Below are positions 42,649 to 53,108 of a DNA stretch of 64,000 nucleotides, in pieces. Source of the DNA: Methylococcus sp. (GTDB taxonomy: Bacteria; Pseudomonadota; Gammaproteobacteria; Methylococcales; Methylococcaceae); NCBI GenBank assembly GCA_028688525.1, contig JAQTYA010000004.1, forward strand, positions 1 through 64,000, written 5' to 3'. Position 1 is the stretch's first letter; every line of letters begins with the position of its first letter. The position numbers and the translations under genes were made by a program. The notes below the pieces were generated by a model. The model had not been told where the DNA came from, did no database searches, and saw nothing but the letters and a program-made list of their open reading frames with translations.

Positions 42649-43197
42649 ATGGCCTTGATGAAAGTCAGTTCCGGCAGGCAGGCGCCGGATGACATCCATG
42701 TGATCATCGAGATTCCGGCGTTCAGCGATCCGGTTAAATACGAGGTCGACAAGGACACCGGTGCATTGTTTGTCGACCGTTTCATGGGGACGGCGATGCA
42801 ATATCCCTGCAACTATGGCTACGTACCGCATTCCTTGTCGGAAGACGGCGATCCGGTCGACGTGCTGGTGATTGCGCCCTGCCGCTTGCTGAGCGGCTCG
42901 GTAGTCCGTTGCCGGCCGATAGGCGTGCTCAAGATGGAAGACGAGGCGGGTGGCGATGCCAAGGTGCTGGCCGTGCCGGTCGACAAGCTTTCGTCCCTGT
43001 ACTCCAAGGTCAAATCCTATCGCGACATTCCGGAGCCGCAGCTGGCCCAGATCGCCCATTTTTTCCAGCATTACAAGGATCTGGAGCAGGGCAAGTGGGT
43101 GAAGATCGATGGCTGGGGCGACATCGACGATGCGCGGCAGGAAATTTCCAGCAGCATCGAACGCTACAACCAGGCCAAGGACAAGCCGAATTTCTGA
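42649..43197 (+). CDS. ppa: Inorganic pyrophosphatase (family I)
   Basis: [51 protein letters not shown]. Confidence 0.96.
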   Translation: MALMKVSSGRQAPDDIHVIIEIPAFSDPVKYEVDKDTGALFVDRFMGTAMQYPCNYGYVPHSLSEDGDPVDVLVIAPCRLLSGSVVRCRPIGVLKMEDEAGGDAKVLAVPVDKLSSLYSKVKSYRDIPEPQLAQIAHFFQHYKDLEQGKWVKIDGWGDIDDARQEISSSIERYNQAKDKPNF

Positions 43198-43203
43198 TTC
43201 GGC

Positions 43204-43686
43204 TCACTGGGGAAGGAAATTCCAGTCCGTGCTTTGCGTTTCGCCGATCAGCGTTTCGGCGAAACGCAAAGCGCACTGCAGATTCGATTCGGCCGCCCGG
43301 CTCAAAGCCTCTCCCAGGCCGAACCGTTCGCCGCGAATGCTCAGCAAATAGCAGGGCGGCGGATCGCTGCGGTTGAGGCGCTGGTAGACTTCGAGCAAGG
43401 CTTGAGGGCTCATGGCATGGGTGGTGTAACTCTCGTCGCGATGGGGCGTCAGCCGCTCGAAGCAGTATGGCGGCGGGCAGCCGGCATGGGCATCCACGAA
43501 CAGCACCCGGTCTCGCCCGTCGAGGTCGAGCGCGTGCTCGATCTGGAGCTGGAAATCCTGTAGGAATTCGATGTTCCCCATCTGCGAACTTGCCAGGCGT
43601 TCTTGCAGCGCGTCGAGGAACAGCGGCCCGAGCGCATCGTCACCTCGGCTCGGGTTGCCGTAGCCGAAAACCAGTAGTCCCGCCAC
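43204..43686 (-). CDS. Hydrogenase maturation protease
   Basis: LLVFGYGNPSRGDDALGPLFLDAL, FVDAHAG; directly downstream of hoxH. Confidence 0.85.
   Translation of the reverse strand: MAGLLVFGYGNPSRGDDALGPLFLDALQERLASSQMGNIEFLQDFQLQIEHALDLDGRDRVLFVDAHAGCPPPYCFERLTPHRDESYTTHAMSPQALLEVYQRLNRSDPPPCYLLSIRGERFGLGEALSRAAESNLQCALRFAETLIGETQSTDWNFLPQ
43231..43272. terminator. Strong hairpin inside 3' end of hydrogenase protease gene, downstream of ppa
   Basis: 17-bp perfect inverted repeat GCTTTGCGTTTCGCCGA-tcagcgtt-TCGGCGAAACGCAAAGC. Confidence 0.6.
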
Positions 43687-43687
43687 G

Positions 43688-45181
43688 TCAGCGCGAGACC
43701 GTGCCGTCCGCTCGTTTTTGCAGGCGATCCAACAGCGCGCCGTCGGCGTCCATCAGCTCGATCGCCAAAGGCATCTTGCCCAGCGCGTGTGTGGCGCAGG
43801 ATAGGCAGGGGTCGTAGGCGCGGATTGCAACCTCGATGTGGTTCAGCAGCCCTTCCGTGATCGTCTGGCCATCGAGGTATTCCGTGGCAACCTGGCGGAT
43901 CGACTCGTTCATCGCCTGGTTGTTGTGGGTAGTGGACACGATCAGGTTGGCGCGGGTCACCAGATCGTTTTCATCGACCTGATAATGGTGGAACAGGGTG
44001 CCGCGCGGGGCTTCGATCACGCCGACGCCTTCTGGTCGGCGCTGGCCTCGGACGATGAGGTCGGTATCCAACAGTTCCGGGTCGTGCAGCAGTTCGCGGA
44101 TGCTCTCGGCGCAGTGCAGGGTCTCGATCATCCGTGCCCAGTGGTAAGCCAGCGAACCGTGTACCGGTTCGCCCGCCCCGTGGGCCGTGAAATCCTGCCG
44201 GGCTTCCTCAGCCAGGGGCGTCGGGACGAAGTCGCAATTGTTGATGCGTGCCAGCGGCCCCACCCGGTACCAGCCGTTGTCCTTGCCCAGCGCCTCGATA
44301 TACGGGAATTTCATGTAGGACCAGGAGCGTACCTCTTCGCGCAGGATGCCGGTGTAGCCCCGGTAATCGAGCTTGTCGAAGATCGTCTTCCCTAAGGCAT
44401 CTTTGGCCCGCAGACCGCCGTGGTAGATTTCGAAAGCGCCGTCGTCGCGGATCATCCCCATGAAATTGGAGCGGATCAGGCCGAAGCTCTCGTGATGCTC
44501 GCGGTTGGCGAGGTAGACCTTGCGGATCAGGGCGAGTGCGTTGCGGCACCAGCCGAGGACAGCCTCGATGTCCTGGAGCAGAAAATCGCGCTCTGAAGCC
44601 GTCATGGCTTTGTTCATCCCGCCGGGAATGGCGGCGCTGCCATGGATGCGCTTACCGGAGATGACCCGGATCACTTCCTGGCCGTATTTGCGCATTCGGA
44701 CGCCTTCCAGTCCCACCTCCGGGTAATCCTTTAGCACTTCGAAGATGTTGCGGCGGCCGGCGGGGCTGTCGAAGCCGAACAGGAGGTCGGGGGTGGCTAG
44801 ATGGAAGAAATGCAGGGCGTGCGATTGGAGGAATTGGCCGAAATGCATTAGCCGCCGCAGTTTTTCGGCGGCCGGCGTCAGCCGGTCTACGCCGACGACC
44901 TGATCGATGGCCTTGGCGGCGGCCAGGTGATGGCTCACGGGGCAGATGCCGCACAGCCGTTGGACCAGGACCGGCAGCTCCCAGTAGGGGCGGCCTTGGA
45001 TGAAGCGCTCGAAACCGCGGAATTCGACGATGTGGAGCCGGGCTTGGCGGATGTGGTTGTCCTCGTCCAGCAGCAGGGTCACCTTCCCATGTCCTTCGAC
45101 GCGGGTCACCGGGTCGATGACGACGCGTTTCAGGTTCTCTGGATTTTCTGCGGTTTCAAGGCGTTCGTACATCGTTCGCAC
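43688..45181 (-). CDS. hoxH: [NiFe] hydrogenase large subunit, NAD-reducing (HoxH, group 3d-like)
   Basis: L1 RLCGICPVSHHLAAAKA; L2 DPCLSCATHALGKMPL plus C-terminal extension. Confidence 0.92.
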   Translation of the reverse strand: MRTMYERLETAENPENLKRVVIDPVTRVEGHGKVTLLLDEDNHIRQARLHIVEFRGFERFIQGRPYWELPVLVQRLCGICPVSHHLAAAKAIDQVVGVDRLTPAAEKLRRLMHFGQFLQSHALHFFHLATPDLLFGFDSPAGRRNIFEVLKDYPEVGLEGVRMRKYGQEVIRVISGKRIHGSAAIPGGMNKAMTASERDFLLQDIEAVLGWCRNALALIRKVYLANREHHESFGLIRSNFMGMIRDDGAFEIYHGGLRAKDALGKTIFDKLDYRGYTGILREEVRSWSYMKFPYIEALGKDNGWYRVGPLARINNCDFVPTPLAEEARQDFTAHGAGEPVHGSLAYHWARMIETLHCAESIRELLHDPELLDTDLIVRGQRRPEGVGVIEAPRGTLFHHYQVDENDLVTRANLIVSTTHNNQAMNESIRQVATEYLDGQTITEGLLNHIEVAIRAYDPCLSCATHALGKMPLAIELMDADGALLDRLQKRADGTVSR

Positions 45182-45242
45182 CCTCGCGCTTCAGGACAGT
45201 CGAGCCCGATGATACCACCGGCAAGCGTGAAGCAATCGAGGC

Positions 45243-46640
45243 TCAAATGACCTTGGAATAGGCCCGGCGCTCTTGATCCTGGCGCAGGTAGCGGTCGAAC
45301 GCCATGGCGATGTTGCGGATCAGCAGGCGTCCTTTGGGAGTGACTGTGAGCCTGTCCTGCCCCAGCTCCAGCAGTTCGTCCGCCGCCATGGGCTCCAGAT
45401 CGCCGAGTTCGCCGGCGAAGTAGCGGGCGAAATCTATGCCGTGTTGCTGCCCGAGCCGGGCGAAGTCCAGTTCGAATTGGCACATCAGGGCCTGGATGAC
45501 GGCGCGGCGGAGCAGGTCGTCCGCGTCGCATTCCAGCCCGCGCATGATGGGCAGCACGCCCTGGTCGAGCCGGGCGTAGTACTCCTCGAGAGTACGGAAA
45601 TTCTGGCTGTAGGTCGGCCCGACTTTGCCGATGGCGGTGACGCCCATGGCGACCATGTCGCAATCGGCATGGGTCGAGTAGCCCTGGAAATTGCGCTGCA
45701 GACGGCCTTCGCGCTGGGCCAGGTTGAGCTCGTTGTCCGCCTTGGCGAAATGATCCATGCCGATGTAGACGTAGCCGGCACCGGTCAGGTGGGCGATCGC
45801 ATTTTGCAGGATTTCCAGCTTGGTGTCGGCGCTGGGCAAGTCTTCGTCGCGGATCTGGCGCTGCGGTTTGAACAGATGCGGCAAGTGGGCGTAGTTGTAG
45901 AGCGAAATCCGGTCCGGATCGGCGGCCAGGATGCGGTCCAGGGTGTGTCGGAAGCCGCTCACCGACTGCTTGGGCAGGCCGTAGATCAGGTCGATGCTGA
46001 CCGAGCAGAAGCCTTCGGCGCGGGCGGCGTTGAGGACGCGCAGTGTTTCCTCTTCGCTTTGGATGCGGTTGACCGCCTTTTGCACCTCGGGGTCGAAGTC
46101 CTGTACCCCTAGGCTCATGCGGTTGAAGCCGATTTCTCGCAGCAGGGCGATGGTGGCCTCGTCCACCTTGCGCGGGTCGATCTCGATCGAGTATTCGCCC
46201 TCGGCCAGCTGGAAATGCTCTCGGGTAGCCTGCATCAGCCGGCGCATCTGTTTGTGGTTCAGAAAGGTCGGCGTGCCTCCGCCCCAGTGCAACTGGCGTA
46301 CTTCCAAATGCGGCGCTAGATGCCGGCTCTGCAGTTCGATCTCCTTTTCCAGGTAGTCGATGTACTTGCCGGCGTGCTCGCGGTTGGCGGTCACGATCTT
46401 GTTGCAGGCGCAGTAGAAGCAGACGGTCTGGCAGAAGGGAATGTGGAAATACAGCGAAAGCGGCGAAGGGGTGGCCTCGCGCGCGCGCCGGCGCAGCCAC
46501 TCCTCGTAGCGGGCGGCGTTGAATTCCGGGACGAAGCGGTCCGCGGTCGGATAGGAGGTGTAGCGTGGGCCGCTGCGGTCGTATTTGCGGATCAGCGCGG
46601 GATCCCATTCCACGCGCAGGCCGGTGTTCTGGTCGCTCAT
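45243..46640 (-). CDS. hemN: Oxygen-independent coproporphyrinogen III oxidase
   Basis: RSGPRYTSYPTADRF; radical SAM FCQTVCFYCACNKI; WGGGTPTFL; start 46640 or 46655. Confidence 0.96.
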   Translation of the reverse strand: MSDQNTGLRVEWDPALIRKYDRSGPRYTSYPTADRFVPEFNAARYEEWLRRRAREATPSPLSLYFHIPFCQTVCFYCACNKIVTANREHAGKYIDYLEKEIELQSRHLAPHLEVRQLHWGGGTPTFLNHKQMRRLMQATREHFQLAEGEYSIEIDPRKVDEATIALLREIGFNRMSLGVQDFDPEVQKAVNRIQSEEETLRVLNAARAEGFCSVSIDLIYGLPKQSVSGFRHTLDRILAADPDRISLYNYAHLPHLFKPQRQIRDEDLPSADTKLEILQNAIAHLTGAGYVYIGMDHFAKADNELNLAQREGRLQRNFQGYSTHADCDMVAMGVTAIGKVGPTYSQNFRTLEEYYARLDQGVLPIMRGLECDADDLLRRAVIQALMCQFELDFARLGQQHGIDFARYFAGELGDLEPMAADELLELGQDRLTVTPKGRLLIRNIAMAFDRYLRQDQERRAYSKVI

Positions 46641-46787
46641 CGGGGGTAGAATCATCGAAAACTCAGGTGGCCGGGAACGATGCGCTTGAGCTCAAGCCTT
46701 GTCAAGCCGCCGCAGCCGCTTGCTCAGGGGATAACGCTTTCCGTACAACCCGTGGTTGATGCGGGCTGCCGCAACGAGGCCGTACCG

Positions 46788-47231
46788 ATGATACTCACCG
46801 AAAAAACCGTCCAAGACAGCATGGCTTTCGCCAAGGCGAGATCCAGAGCCAACGAATACGCCAGTGATCCTGGCAAACTATCCGCTTTGCTGGATAAGGC
46901 CTCCAAGAAAGCCGAGACGAAGAAGGGGCCGCTGAGCGAAGTGCGGGAATCGCTCATGGCCTGTTTGCGACTGCTGAGGGCGTGTGCGCAGAGGCAGTAC
47001 ACGCTGCCCTGGCAGAGTCTCAGCCTGATCGTCGCCGCCATCCTCTATTTCGTCATGCCGGTCGATCTGATTCCGGATTTCATCCTCAGCCTAGGTTTCG
47101 CCGACGATGCCGCTCTGCTGGCCTGGACCTTCAGACAGGTGAGGTCGGACCTCGACGAATTCCGCCAGTGGGAAGCCGGACAGGAAGGGGGCGATGCGCC
47201 GGCAGTGAGCGATGTGGCGGAGGCCTCATGA
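46788..47231 (+). CDS. YkvA/DUF1232 family membrane protein
   Basis: ILYFVMPVDLIPDFILSLGFADDAALLAW. Confidence 0.85.
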   Translation: MILTEKTVQDSMAFAKARSRANEYASDPGKLSALLDKASKKAETKKGPLSEVRESLMACLRLLRACAQRQYTLPWQSLSLIVAAILYFVMPVDLIPDFILSLGFADDAALLAWTFRQVRSDLDEFRQWEAGQEGGDAPAVSDVAEAS

Positions 47232-47713
47232 CACAGGGGTTGCACGGCGTCCGCGTCGTCGCCGCAATGGAGGCCGCTAAAGGCATTATTGTGCTCCTGG
47301 CCGGCTTCGGGGTGATCGAGCTGTTGCATTACGGATTAGAACCCGTCGCCGACGAGCTGGTGCGGCATACCCACCTGAATCTGGCCAGCCGCTATCCCCG
47401 GATTTTCCGCGATCTGCTTGAGAATTTGTCCGACCAGCGGCTGTGGGGACTGGCTGCGCTGGCGTTCGGCTACGCCTCGGTGCGTTTCATCGAGGCTTAC
47501 GGCTTGTGGCGGGAACGGCGCTGGGCCGAGTGGTTCGCCGTGGCCAGCGGCGGTATCTACATTCCGTTCGAGCTTTACGAACTGGCCGAAGGCGTTTCCT
47601 GGCTCAAGGCGGCGACTTTAGGCATCAACCTCGCCGTCGTCGGCTATATGAGCTACGCGTTGTGGCTGACGGCCCGCCCACCTCCTCAAGCGGACTCTTC
47701 GCTGCTGCGGTAG
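47228..47713 (+). CDS. DUF2127-type membrane protein
   Basis: VVAAMEAAKGIIVLLAGFGVIELL...RFIEAYGLWRERRWAEWFAVASGGIYIPFELYEL; ATGA overlap with previous gene. Confidence 0.8.
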   Translation: MTQGLHGVRVVAAMEAAKGIIVLLAGFGVIELLHYGLEPVADELVRHTHLNLASRYPRIFRDLLENLSDQRLWGLAALAFGYASVRFIEAYGLWRERRWAEWFAVASGGIYIPFELYELAEGVSWLKAATLGINLAVVGYMSYALWLTARPPPQADSSLLR

Positions 47714-48873
47714 ACCCTTCCTTTCCAGCGGCTGCGCTCGCCGCGCCAGTAGCGCAAGGCCGAACTCCAGGTCATGGCGAGATAGAGCCCGGCGATGACC
47801 GGCATTAAAAGGCTCCAGCCTATGCACCTGCCGTAGAAGCGCAGGCTAGGCGCATAAGTCCACGCTATCAGCAGCGCCCCCCAGGCTGCCGCGAGCCTGA
47901 TTCCGGCATCCGGCGCGAACAGGCCCGCCAGCGGCAGCCAGAACAGCATCAACATCAACAGAGTGCAGGCCGCCAGCAGCCAGACCGAGTAGCGCAGCTG
48001 AGTGAATGCGGTGCGGGCGATCATCTCCCACACGTCGGCCAGCGTATCGTAGGGCCGCAGGCTCACCACCTCGCGCGACAGTCCGATCCAAGTCCGTGCG
48101 CCCGCGGCTTTCACTGTTTTCGCCAGGGTGCAGTCGTCGATGAGCGCGCCGTGAATCGACGCGAACCCTCCGATCTGCCCGAGCAGCCGGGTCTCTAGCA
48201 TGATGCAGCCGCCCGCCGCAGCGGCGAAGCGCCGATCCGGCGAATTGGCAAGTGCGAAGGGATACAGCATTTTGAAGAAATAGACGAACGCCGGCATCAG
48301 CAGTTTTTCCCAGGCGTTCGTCATCCGGAGGGATGCCATCACGGAGGCGAAATGGATGTTTTCGCCGTGCATCTTGTTGCGCAACGCGCCCAAGACACCC
48401 GGCAGCAAGACGATGTCCGCGTCCAGCAGCACGGTGTATTCGGTGCCGACACGGGCGGCGCCCTGCTCTAGCGCCCATAGCTTGCCACTCCAGCCCGCTG
48501 GCAGGGTTTCGTTCCGCAGAACCGCCAGATCGAGGCCTTCGACGCGGAGCGCCGCGTCCGCCGTGCCGTCGGCCGAGCCATCGTCTACCAGCACCACGCG
48601 CAGCCCCGTGCCCTGGTCCTTCAGCGCGGCGAGGGTTTGTCCAATCACCGCCGCCTCGTCCCTAGCCGGGATCACTACCGTTACATCGTTTAGCTCGGCG
48701 TCCCGTCCGCAGCGCTCGGCGTGCAGAACTTCACGGTTGAGCCAGGGGCGCCAGGGCAGGATCAGAATCACGCTCCAGATTCCCGCGGCAACGAAAACGA
48801 GCCATCCAAAAACAGAATATAACGCGTCCATGTCTACCCAATCGTTCATATCGGGTGGGGAGTTTCCATACAT
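47686..48873 (-). CDS. hpnB: Family 2 glycosyltransferase, hopanoid-associated HpnB-like
   Basis: VTVVIPARDEAAVIGQTLAAL, LVDDGSADGTA, LPAGWSGKLWALEQG; C-terminal TM segments. Confidence 0.8.
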   Translation of the reverse strand: MYGNSPPDMNDWVDMDALYSVFGWLVFVAAGIWSVILILPWRPWLNREVLHAERCGRDAELNDVTVVIPARDEAAVIGQTLAALKDQGTGLRVVLVDDGSADGTADAALRVEGLDLAVLRNETLPAGWSGKLWALEQGAARVGTEYTVLLDADIVLLPGVLGALRNKMHGENIHFASVMASLRMTNAWEKLLMPAFVYFFKMLYPFALANSPDRRFAAAAGGCIMLETRLLGQIGGFASIHGALIDDCTLAKTVKAAGARTWIGLSREVVSLRPYDTLADVWEMIARTAFTQLRYSVWLLAACTLLMLMLFWLPLAGLFAPDAGIRLAAAWGALLIAWTYAPSLRFYGRCIGWSLLMPVIAGLYLAMTWSSALRYWRGERSRWKGRVYRSSEESA

Positions 48874-48902
48874 GCCGGCGGAAACGCAACCGATGCTGGC
48901 TT

Positions 48903-49361
48903 TTAGTCCCGCTCGCGCAGCATCTTTCTCAAGCCCACCAGTGCCGTCCGCTGCCAGCCCAGCCGGTCGTAAAAGGCCAGCGCCGGTTCGTTGGCACAGT
49001 CCGCCAGCAGCTGCAGGCGGGTAAGGCCGGTTCCGGCGGCCCAGCCCTCGATCTCGTCCAGCAGCTTCCTTCCAATGCCCAGGCCCTGGCAGTCCGCTGC
49101 AACCACCATGTCTTCGACTAAGCCCACCCGGCCGCCCTCAGCCGTGGAAATCAGCGTCTGCACCGAACACATACCGACCACCCGCCCCTCGAGTTCTGCA
49201 ACTACCAGGCGATCCGCCGAACTTTCGATCAGCAGCGTCAGGCCGGAGCGCTGCCGGTGCGGATCGAAAGTGAAATCCGCTTCGATGGCAAACAGGCTAT
49301 GGAGGAGGCCGACCAGTGCCTCGATATCTGGCGGCTCTGCTGTCCTAATCGTAATGTCCAT
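48903..49361 (-). CDS. GNAT family N-acetyltransferase
   Basis: MDITIRTAEPPDIEALVGLL...LVEDMVVAADCQGLGIGRKLLDEIEGWA. Confidence 0.88.
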   Translation of the reverse strand: MDITIRTAEPPDIEALVGLLHSLFAIEADFTFDPHRQRSGLTLLIESSADRLVVAELEGRVVGMCSVQTLISTAEGGRVGLVEDMVVAADCQGLGIGRKLLDEIEGWAAGTGLTRLQLLADCANEPALAFYDRLGWQRTALVGLRKMLRERD

Positions 49362-49409
49362 GGTTTTGTTCCGAGGGTAGGGTAGGTAGCTATGAATTTT
49401 TGCGGTCGG

Positions 49410-50750
49410 CTAAAATGAATACTGAATCATCACCCGATTATAGTAAAACTGGGTGTAAGCAGGGTTTCCGGTCAGCAGTCCGAAGCGATCCCTAATCGTC
49501 AGCCCGGTCAGCGGGTGGCTATTGGGGAAGCTATAGGTCATGTCGAGATTGAATTCGGTCTGGTTGTGCGCGTAAGGCTCGGTATAATACGCAGCAAAGC
49601 TGCCCAGGGCTTTAATCTGCTTCTCCATCGCAAACCAAGTGGCAGTCACTTTGAAAGCATCGCCCGGCGCCTGTTTTTCGACCATTCCCCCAATCATTGA
49701 CGTAGTATAAAGAGGGTCGGTGGCATAACCTGTCGAATAAGGCGATAGAATATCGCCATTGGCGAAGGCGCCTTTTTGCGCTGTGATTTTGTTATAGGCT
49801 ACCGTAAGCCGCCCCGAGGGCAAGTCCACGCCCGTGATCACGCCGAACAATGCCGTGTTTCCCGCTCGCCCTTTTCGGCCATATTTCTCCAGATAATTTG
49901 CCCCGTCGCCGGACTGGCTTCCGAACTGAATGCCGATCAGCGGATCGATGCCGTGGCGGGTTTTGTGCAAATATTGGGCGTCCAGCCACCAGAGATTAGA
50001 AAAATCGAAAAACTGATTCCACCAGAGCTGGGCTTTGAGCGGCGACTCAACCGAATCTAAAGCATACTGTAATGAAAGCGCCTGTGCGCCCGAAGTGTTA
50101 TGCCCATGCAGGCCGTCGACCGGAGAACCTCCGGCATGATTGGGATAATACAAATTGGTGCGCACGAAACTGCCTTCGTCGCGGCCTTTGAAATCGGTGA
50201 GTCTGATCCCGACGATCGAAATGTCCTTGAACGGCGTAACCGATCCGTAAAACCCGCGAAAGGTCGATTGCAGCATGCGTCCGTCAGCCGGGCCGATCCA
50301 GGGAGTATCGATCACTTGATCCGGGCCGCGCAGCATCAAATAATTATCCTTGTATTGCAAGAATTTTTCTCCCAGTACGTAAAGGGTATTGCCGGGGAGG
50401 GTGGTGTCGATTTGGTCCGGATTTTTGGGGTTTAGGCCTAGGCTGTTGGCGGCGTAGAGTGTGGCGCCGATCCGGAGGTTGTAGACCTGCGGCGTGATCA
50501 GGCCGATATAGCCGCCTAGCGAAAAAGCCTGCTGGTCGATTTGATACGGTTGGGGATTGACGTAATTCCGCGTGAAAAAATAGCTGCGCAGATGTCCGTT
50601 GACGACCGTTTCGTCGATGAAGTCCTGGATATTCTCGACCGGGTGGCTGGCCGGACTGGCAATCAGGCCGACGAACATGGCTACGGCGGGTAGAATCGCG
50701 GCACTGTCTGTGCCGCGCCGGTGCGGTGTTTCCCGGGCGAAGGGCTTCAC
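49410..50750 (-). CDS. Outer-membrane porin, OprD-like
   Basis: GHLRSYFFTRNYVNPQPYQIDQQAFSLGGYIGL...GFYGSVTPFKDISIVGIRLTDFKGRDEGSFV; ends in QYSF aromatic C-terminus. Confidence 0.75.
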   Translation of the reverse strand: MKPFARETPHRRGTDSAAILPAVAMFVGLIASPASHPVENIQDFIDETVVNGHLRSYFFTRNYVNPQPYQIDQQAFSLGGYIGLITPQVYNLRIGATLYAANSLGLNPKNPDQIDTTLPGNTLYVLGEKFLQYKDNYLMLRGPDQVIDTPWIGPADGRMLQSTFRGFYGSVTPFKDISIVGIRLTDFKGRDEGSFVRTNLYYPNHAGGSPVDGLHGHNTSGAQALSLQYALDSVESPLKAQLWWNQFFDFSNLWWLDAQYLHKTRHGIDPLIGIQFGSQSGDGANYLEKYGRKGRAGNTALFGVITGVDLPSGRLTVAYNKITAQKGAFANGDILSPYSTGYATDPLYTTSMIGGMVEKQAPGDAFKVTATWFAMEKQIKALGSFAAYYTEPYAHNQTEFNLDMTYSFPNSHPLTGLTIRDRFGLLTGNPAYTQFYYNRVMIQYSF

Positions 50751-51501
50751 GATGTCCTATCCGGTGCGGGCGGCAGCGTTATTTCCGGGTGCCGAGGCGA
50801 GGCCTGGTTGAATACCCATACATCTTCCAGCCCCTGTCCACGCGCCGATCCCCCGCAGTTGGAGCGGCGATTGCCGTGCCGTCCACTTCAGCCCCGGATC
50901 ATCGGTTCTGCTTGCCAAGTGTAGAGCGGCAAGCGGCAGGTACTTTGTACCGCAACACAAGTATAGGGAACCGAGTGGCAGGCGCTGTGTCCATATCCTG
51001 AAATTGAGATAACCCAATGAAAAATCGCCTTGGAGCACGGTTACGCTGGAGGATGGTGGGTAGACGAATTTCGCAAGCCGCTCGGCTATGATGCCGGCTT
51101 CGGTGCGTTCCGGCCACTTATCGACGATGGGGAGGGCGGCCGTTCTCCCGCCGGGTCTACCCGTTAGGCTCTAGCTGCTGGGAGGCAGCGGCCCTCCAGG
51201 GCATTTCCCCGCGTGCCTTCTATTCCCTGTAAAATCGGCTGGAAATCTCAGGATTTGTGGTCGAACAACGCAACGAGAGGCGCTGCAGTGAATGCAAAAG
51301 GCGGTAACGGCAAAGGGCTGGGTGAATGAAGCCCGGTCCAGCGTCTTGAAAAAACATTGATCCACCTCGAAGTCTTGTTTTAGGTTTTCACGTCAGGCAG
51401 CCGACAAATCGAGGGCTGCCGCATCGTTTCGATGGGCGCCGACTGAAGTCTTCGCCGGCCGGAGCTGATCTTTCACTACCCCCACCCTTCTGGTAATAAT
51501 T

Positions 51502-53094
51502 TTGATCTCTACAGCCAATGTCACCATGCAGTTCGGCGTCAAGCCGCTGTTCGAAAACGTCTCCGTCAAGTTCGGCGAGGGCAACCGCTACGGCCTGATC
51601 GGGGCCAACGGTTGCGGCAAATCGACCTTCATGAAAATCCTCGGCGGCGATCTGGAGCCGACCGGCGGCAATGTTTCGCTCGACCTCAACGAGCGTCTGG
51701 GCAAGCTGCGCCAGGACCAGTTCGCCTTCGAGGACCAGCGGGTGCTGGACGTGGTGATGATGGGGCACACCGAGATGTGGGCGGCGATGTCCGAGCGCGA
51801 CGCCATTTACGCCAATCCGGAGGCGACCGAGGACGACTATATGCGGGCGGCGGAGCTGGAAGCCACGTTCGCCGAGTACGACGGCTATACCGCTGAGTCG
51901 CGCGCCGGCGAGCTATTGCTGGGGGTGGGCATTCCGGTGGAGCAGCACAACGGTCCGATGAGCGCGGTGGCGCCGGGCTGGAAGCTGCGCGTGCTGCTGG
52001 CCCAGGCGCTGTTTTCCAATCCGGACATCCTGCTGCTGGACGAGCCCACCAACAACCTGGACATCAACACCATCCGCTGGCTGGAAAACGTGCTGAACGA
52101 ACGCAACAGCACCATGATCATCATTTCGCATGATCGCCATTTCCTGAATAGCGTCTGCACCCACGTGGCGGACATGGACTACGGCGAGCTGCGCGTCTAC
52201 CCCGGCAATTACGACGATTACATGATCGCCTCCACCCAGGTGCGCGAACGCCTGCTGGCCGACAACGCCAAGAAGAAGGCCCAGATCGCCGAGCTGCAAA
52301 CCTTCGTCAGCCGTTTCTCGGCCAACGCCTCCAAGGCCAAACAGGCCACTTCGCGCGCCAAGCAGATCGAGAAGATCAAGCTGGAAGACGTCAAACCCTC
52401 GAGCCGGGTCAATCCTTTCATCCGCTTCAACCAGGACAAGAAGCTGTACCGGCTGGCGCTGGAGGTGAAAGAACTGAGCCAGGGCTACGGCGGCGATCCG
52501 CTGTTCGGTGGGCTCGGCATGATGGTCGAGGTCGGCGAGCGGGTGGCGGTGATCGGCCCCAACGGCATCGGCAAGAGCACCCTGCTGCGCACCCTGGTGG
52601 GCGAACTGGCGCCGATGAAGGGGGCGGTCAAATGGTCGGAGAACGTCAACCTCGGTTATTTCGCCCAGGACCATGCCGCCGATTTCGCCGAAGACATGAA
52701 TCTGTTCGACTGGATGTCGCAGTGGAAACGCGAAGGCGACGACGAGCAGACGGTGCGCGGCACCCTCGGGCGGCTGCTGTTCTCCCACGACGAGATCAAG
52801 AAATCGGTCAAGGTGCTGTCGGGCGGCGAGCAGGGCCGCATGCTGTTCGGCAAGCTGATACTGCAGCAGGCCAACGTCATGGTGCTGGATGAACCCACCA
52901 ACCATCTGGACATGGAGTCCATTGAGTCGCTCAACACCGCGCTGGAAAACTATCCCGGCACCCTGATCTTCGTCAGCCACGACCGCGAGTTCGTGTCCTC
53001 CCTGGCGACCCGCATCATCGAGCTGACGCCGCAGGGCGTGGTCAACTACAGCGGCACTTACGAGGAATACCTGCAGTCGCAGGGCGTGGAATAG
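51502..53094 (+). CDS. ybiT: ABC-F family ATPase (YbiT-like)
   Basis: Two ABC domains: [66 protein letters not shown]. Confidence 0.93.
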   Translation: MISTANVTMQFGVKPLFENVSVKFGEGNRYGLIGANGCGKSTFMKILGGDLEPTGGNVSLDLNERLGKLRQDQFAFEDQRVLDVVMMGHTEMWAAMSERDAIYANPEATEDDYMRAAELEATFAEYDGYTAESRAGELLLGVGIPVEQHNGPMSAVAPGWKLRVLLAQALFSNPDILLLDEPTNNLDINTIRWLENVLNERNSTMIIISHDRHFLNSVCTHVADMDYGELRVYPGNYDDYMIASTQVRERLLADNAKKKAQIAELQTFVSRFSANASKAKQATSRAKQIEKIKLEDVKPSSRVNPFIRFNQDKKLYRLALEVKELSQGYGGDPLFGGLGMMVEVGERVAVIGPNGIGKSTLLRTLVGELAPMKGAVKWSENVNLGYFAQDHAADFAEDMNLFDWMSQWKREGDDEQTVRGTLGRLLFSHDEIKKSVKVLSGGEQGRMLFGKLILQQANVMVLDEPTNHLDMESIESLNTALENYPGTLIFVSHDREFVSSLATRIIELTPQGVVNYSGTYEEYLQSQGVE

Positions 53095-53108
53095 GCGGAC
53101 AGGGTGCG

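Noticed and set aside
46684-46697. FNR/ANR box upstream of hemN
   Set aside because: TTGAGCTCAA lacks the TTGAT-N4-ATCAA spacing.
51913-52980. 355-aa minus-strand ORF antisense to the ABC-F gene
   Set aside because: Shadow ORF typical of high-GC coding sequence; no family resemblance.
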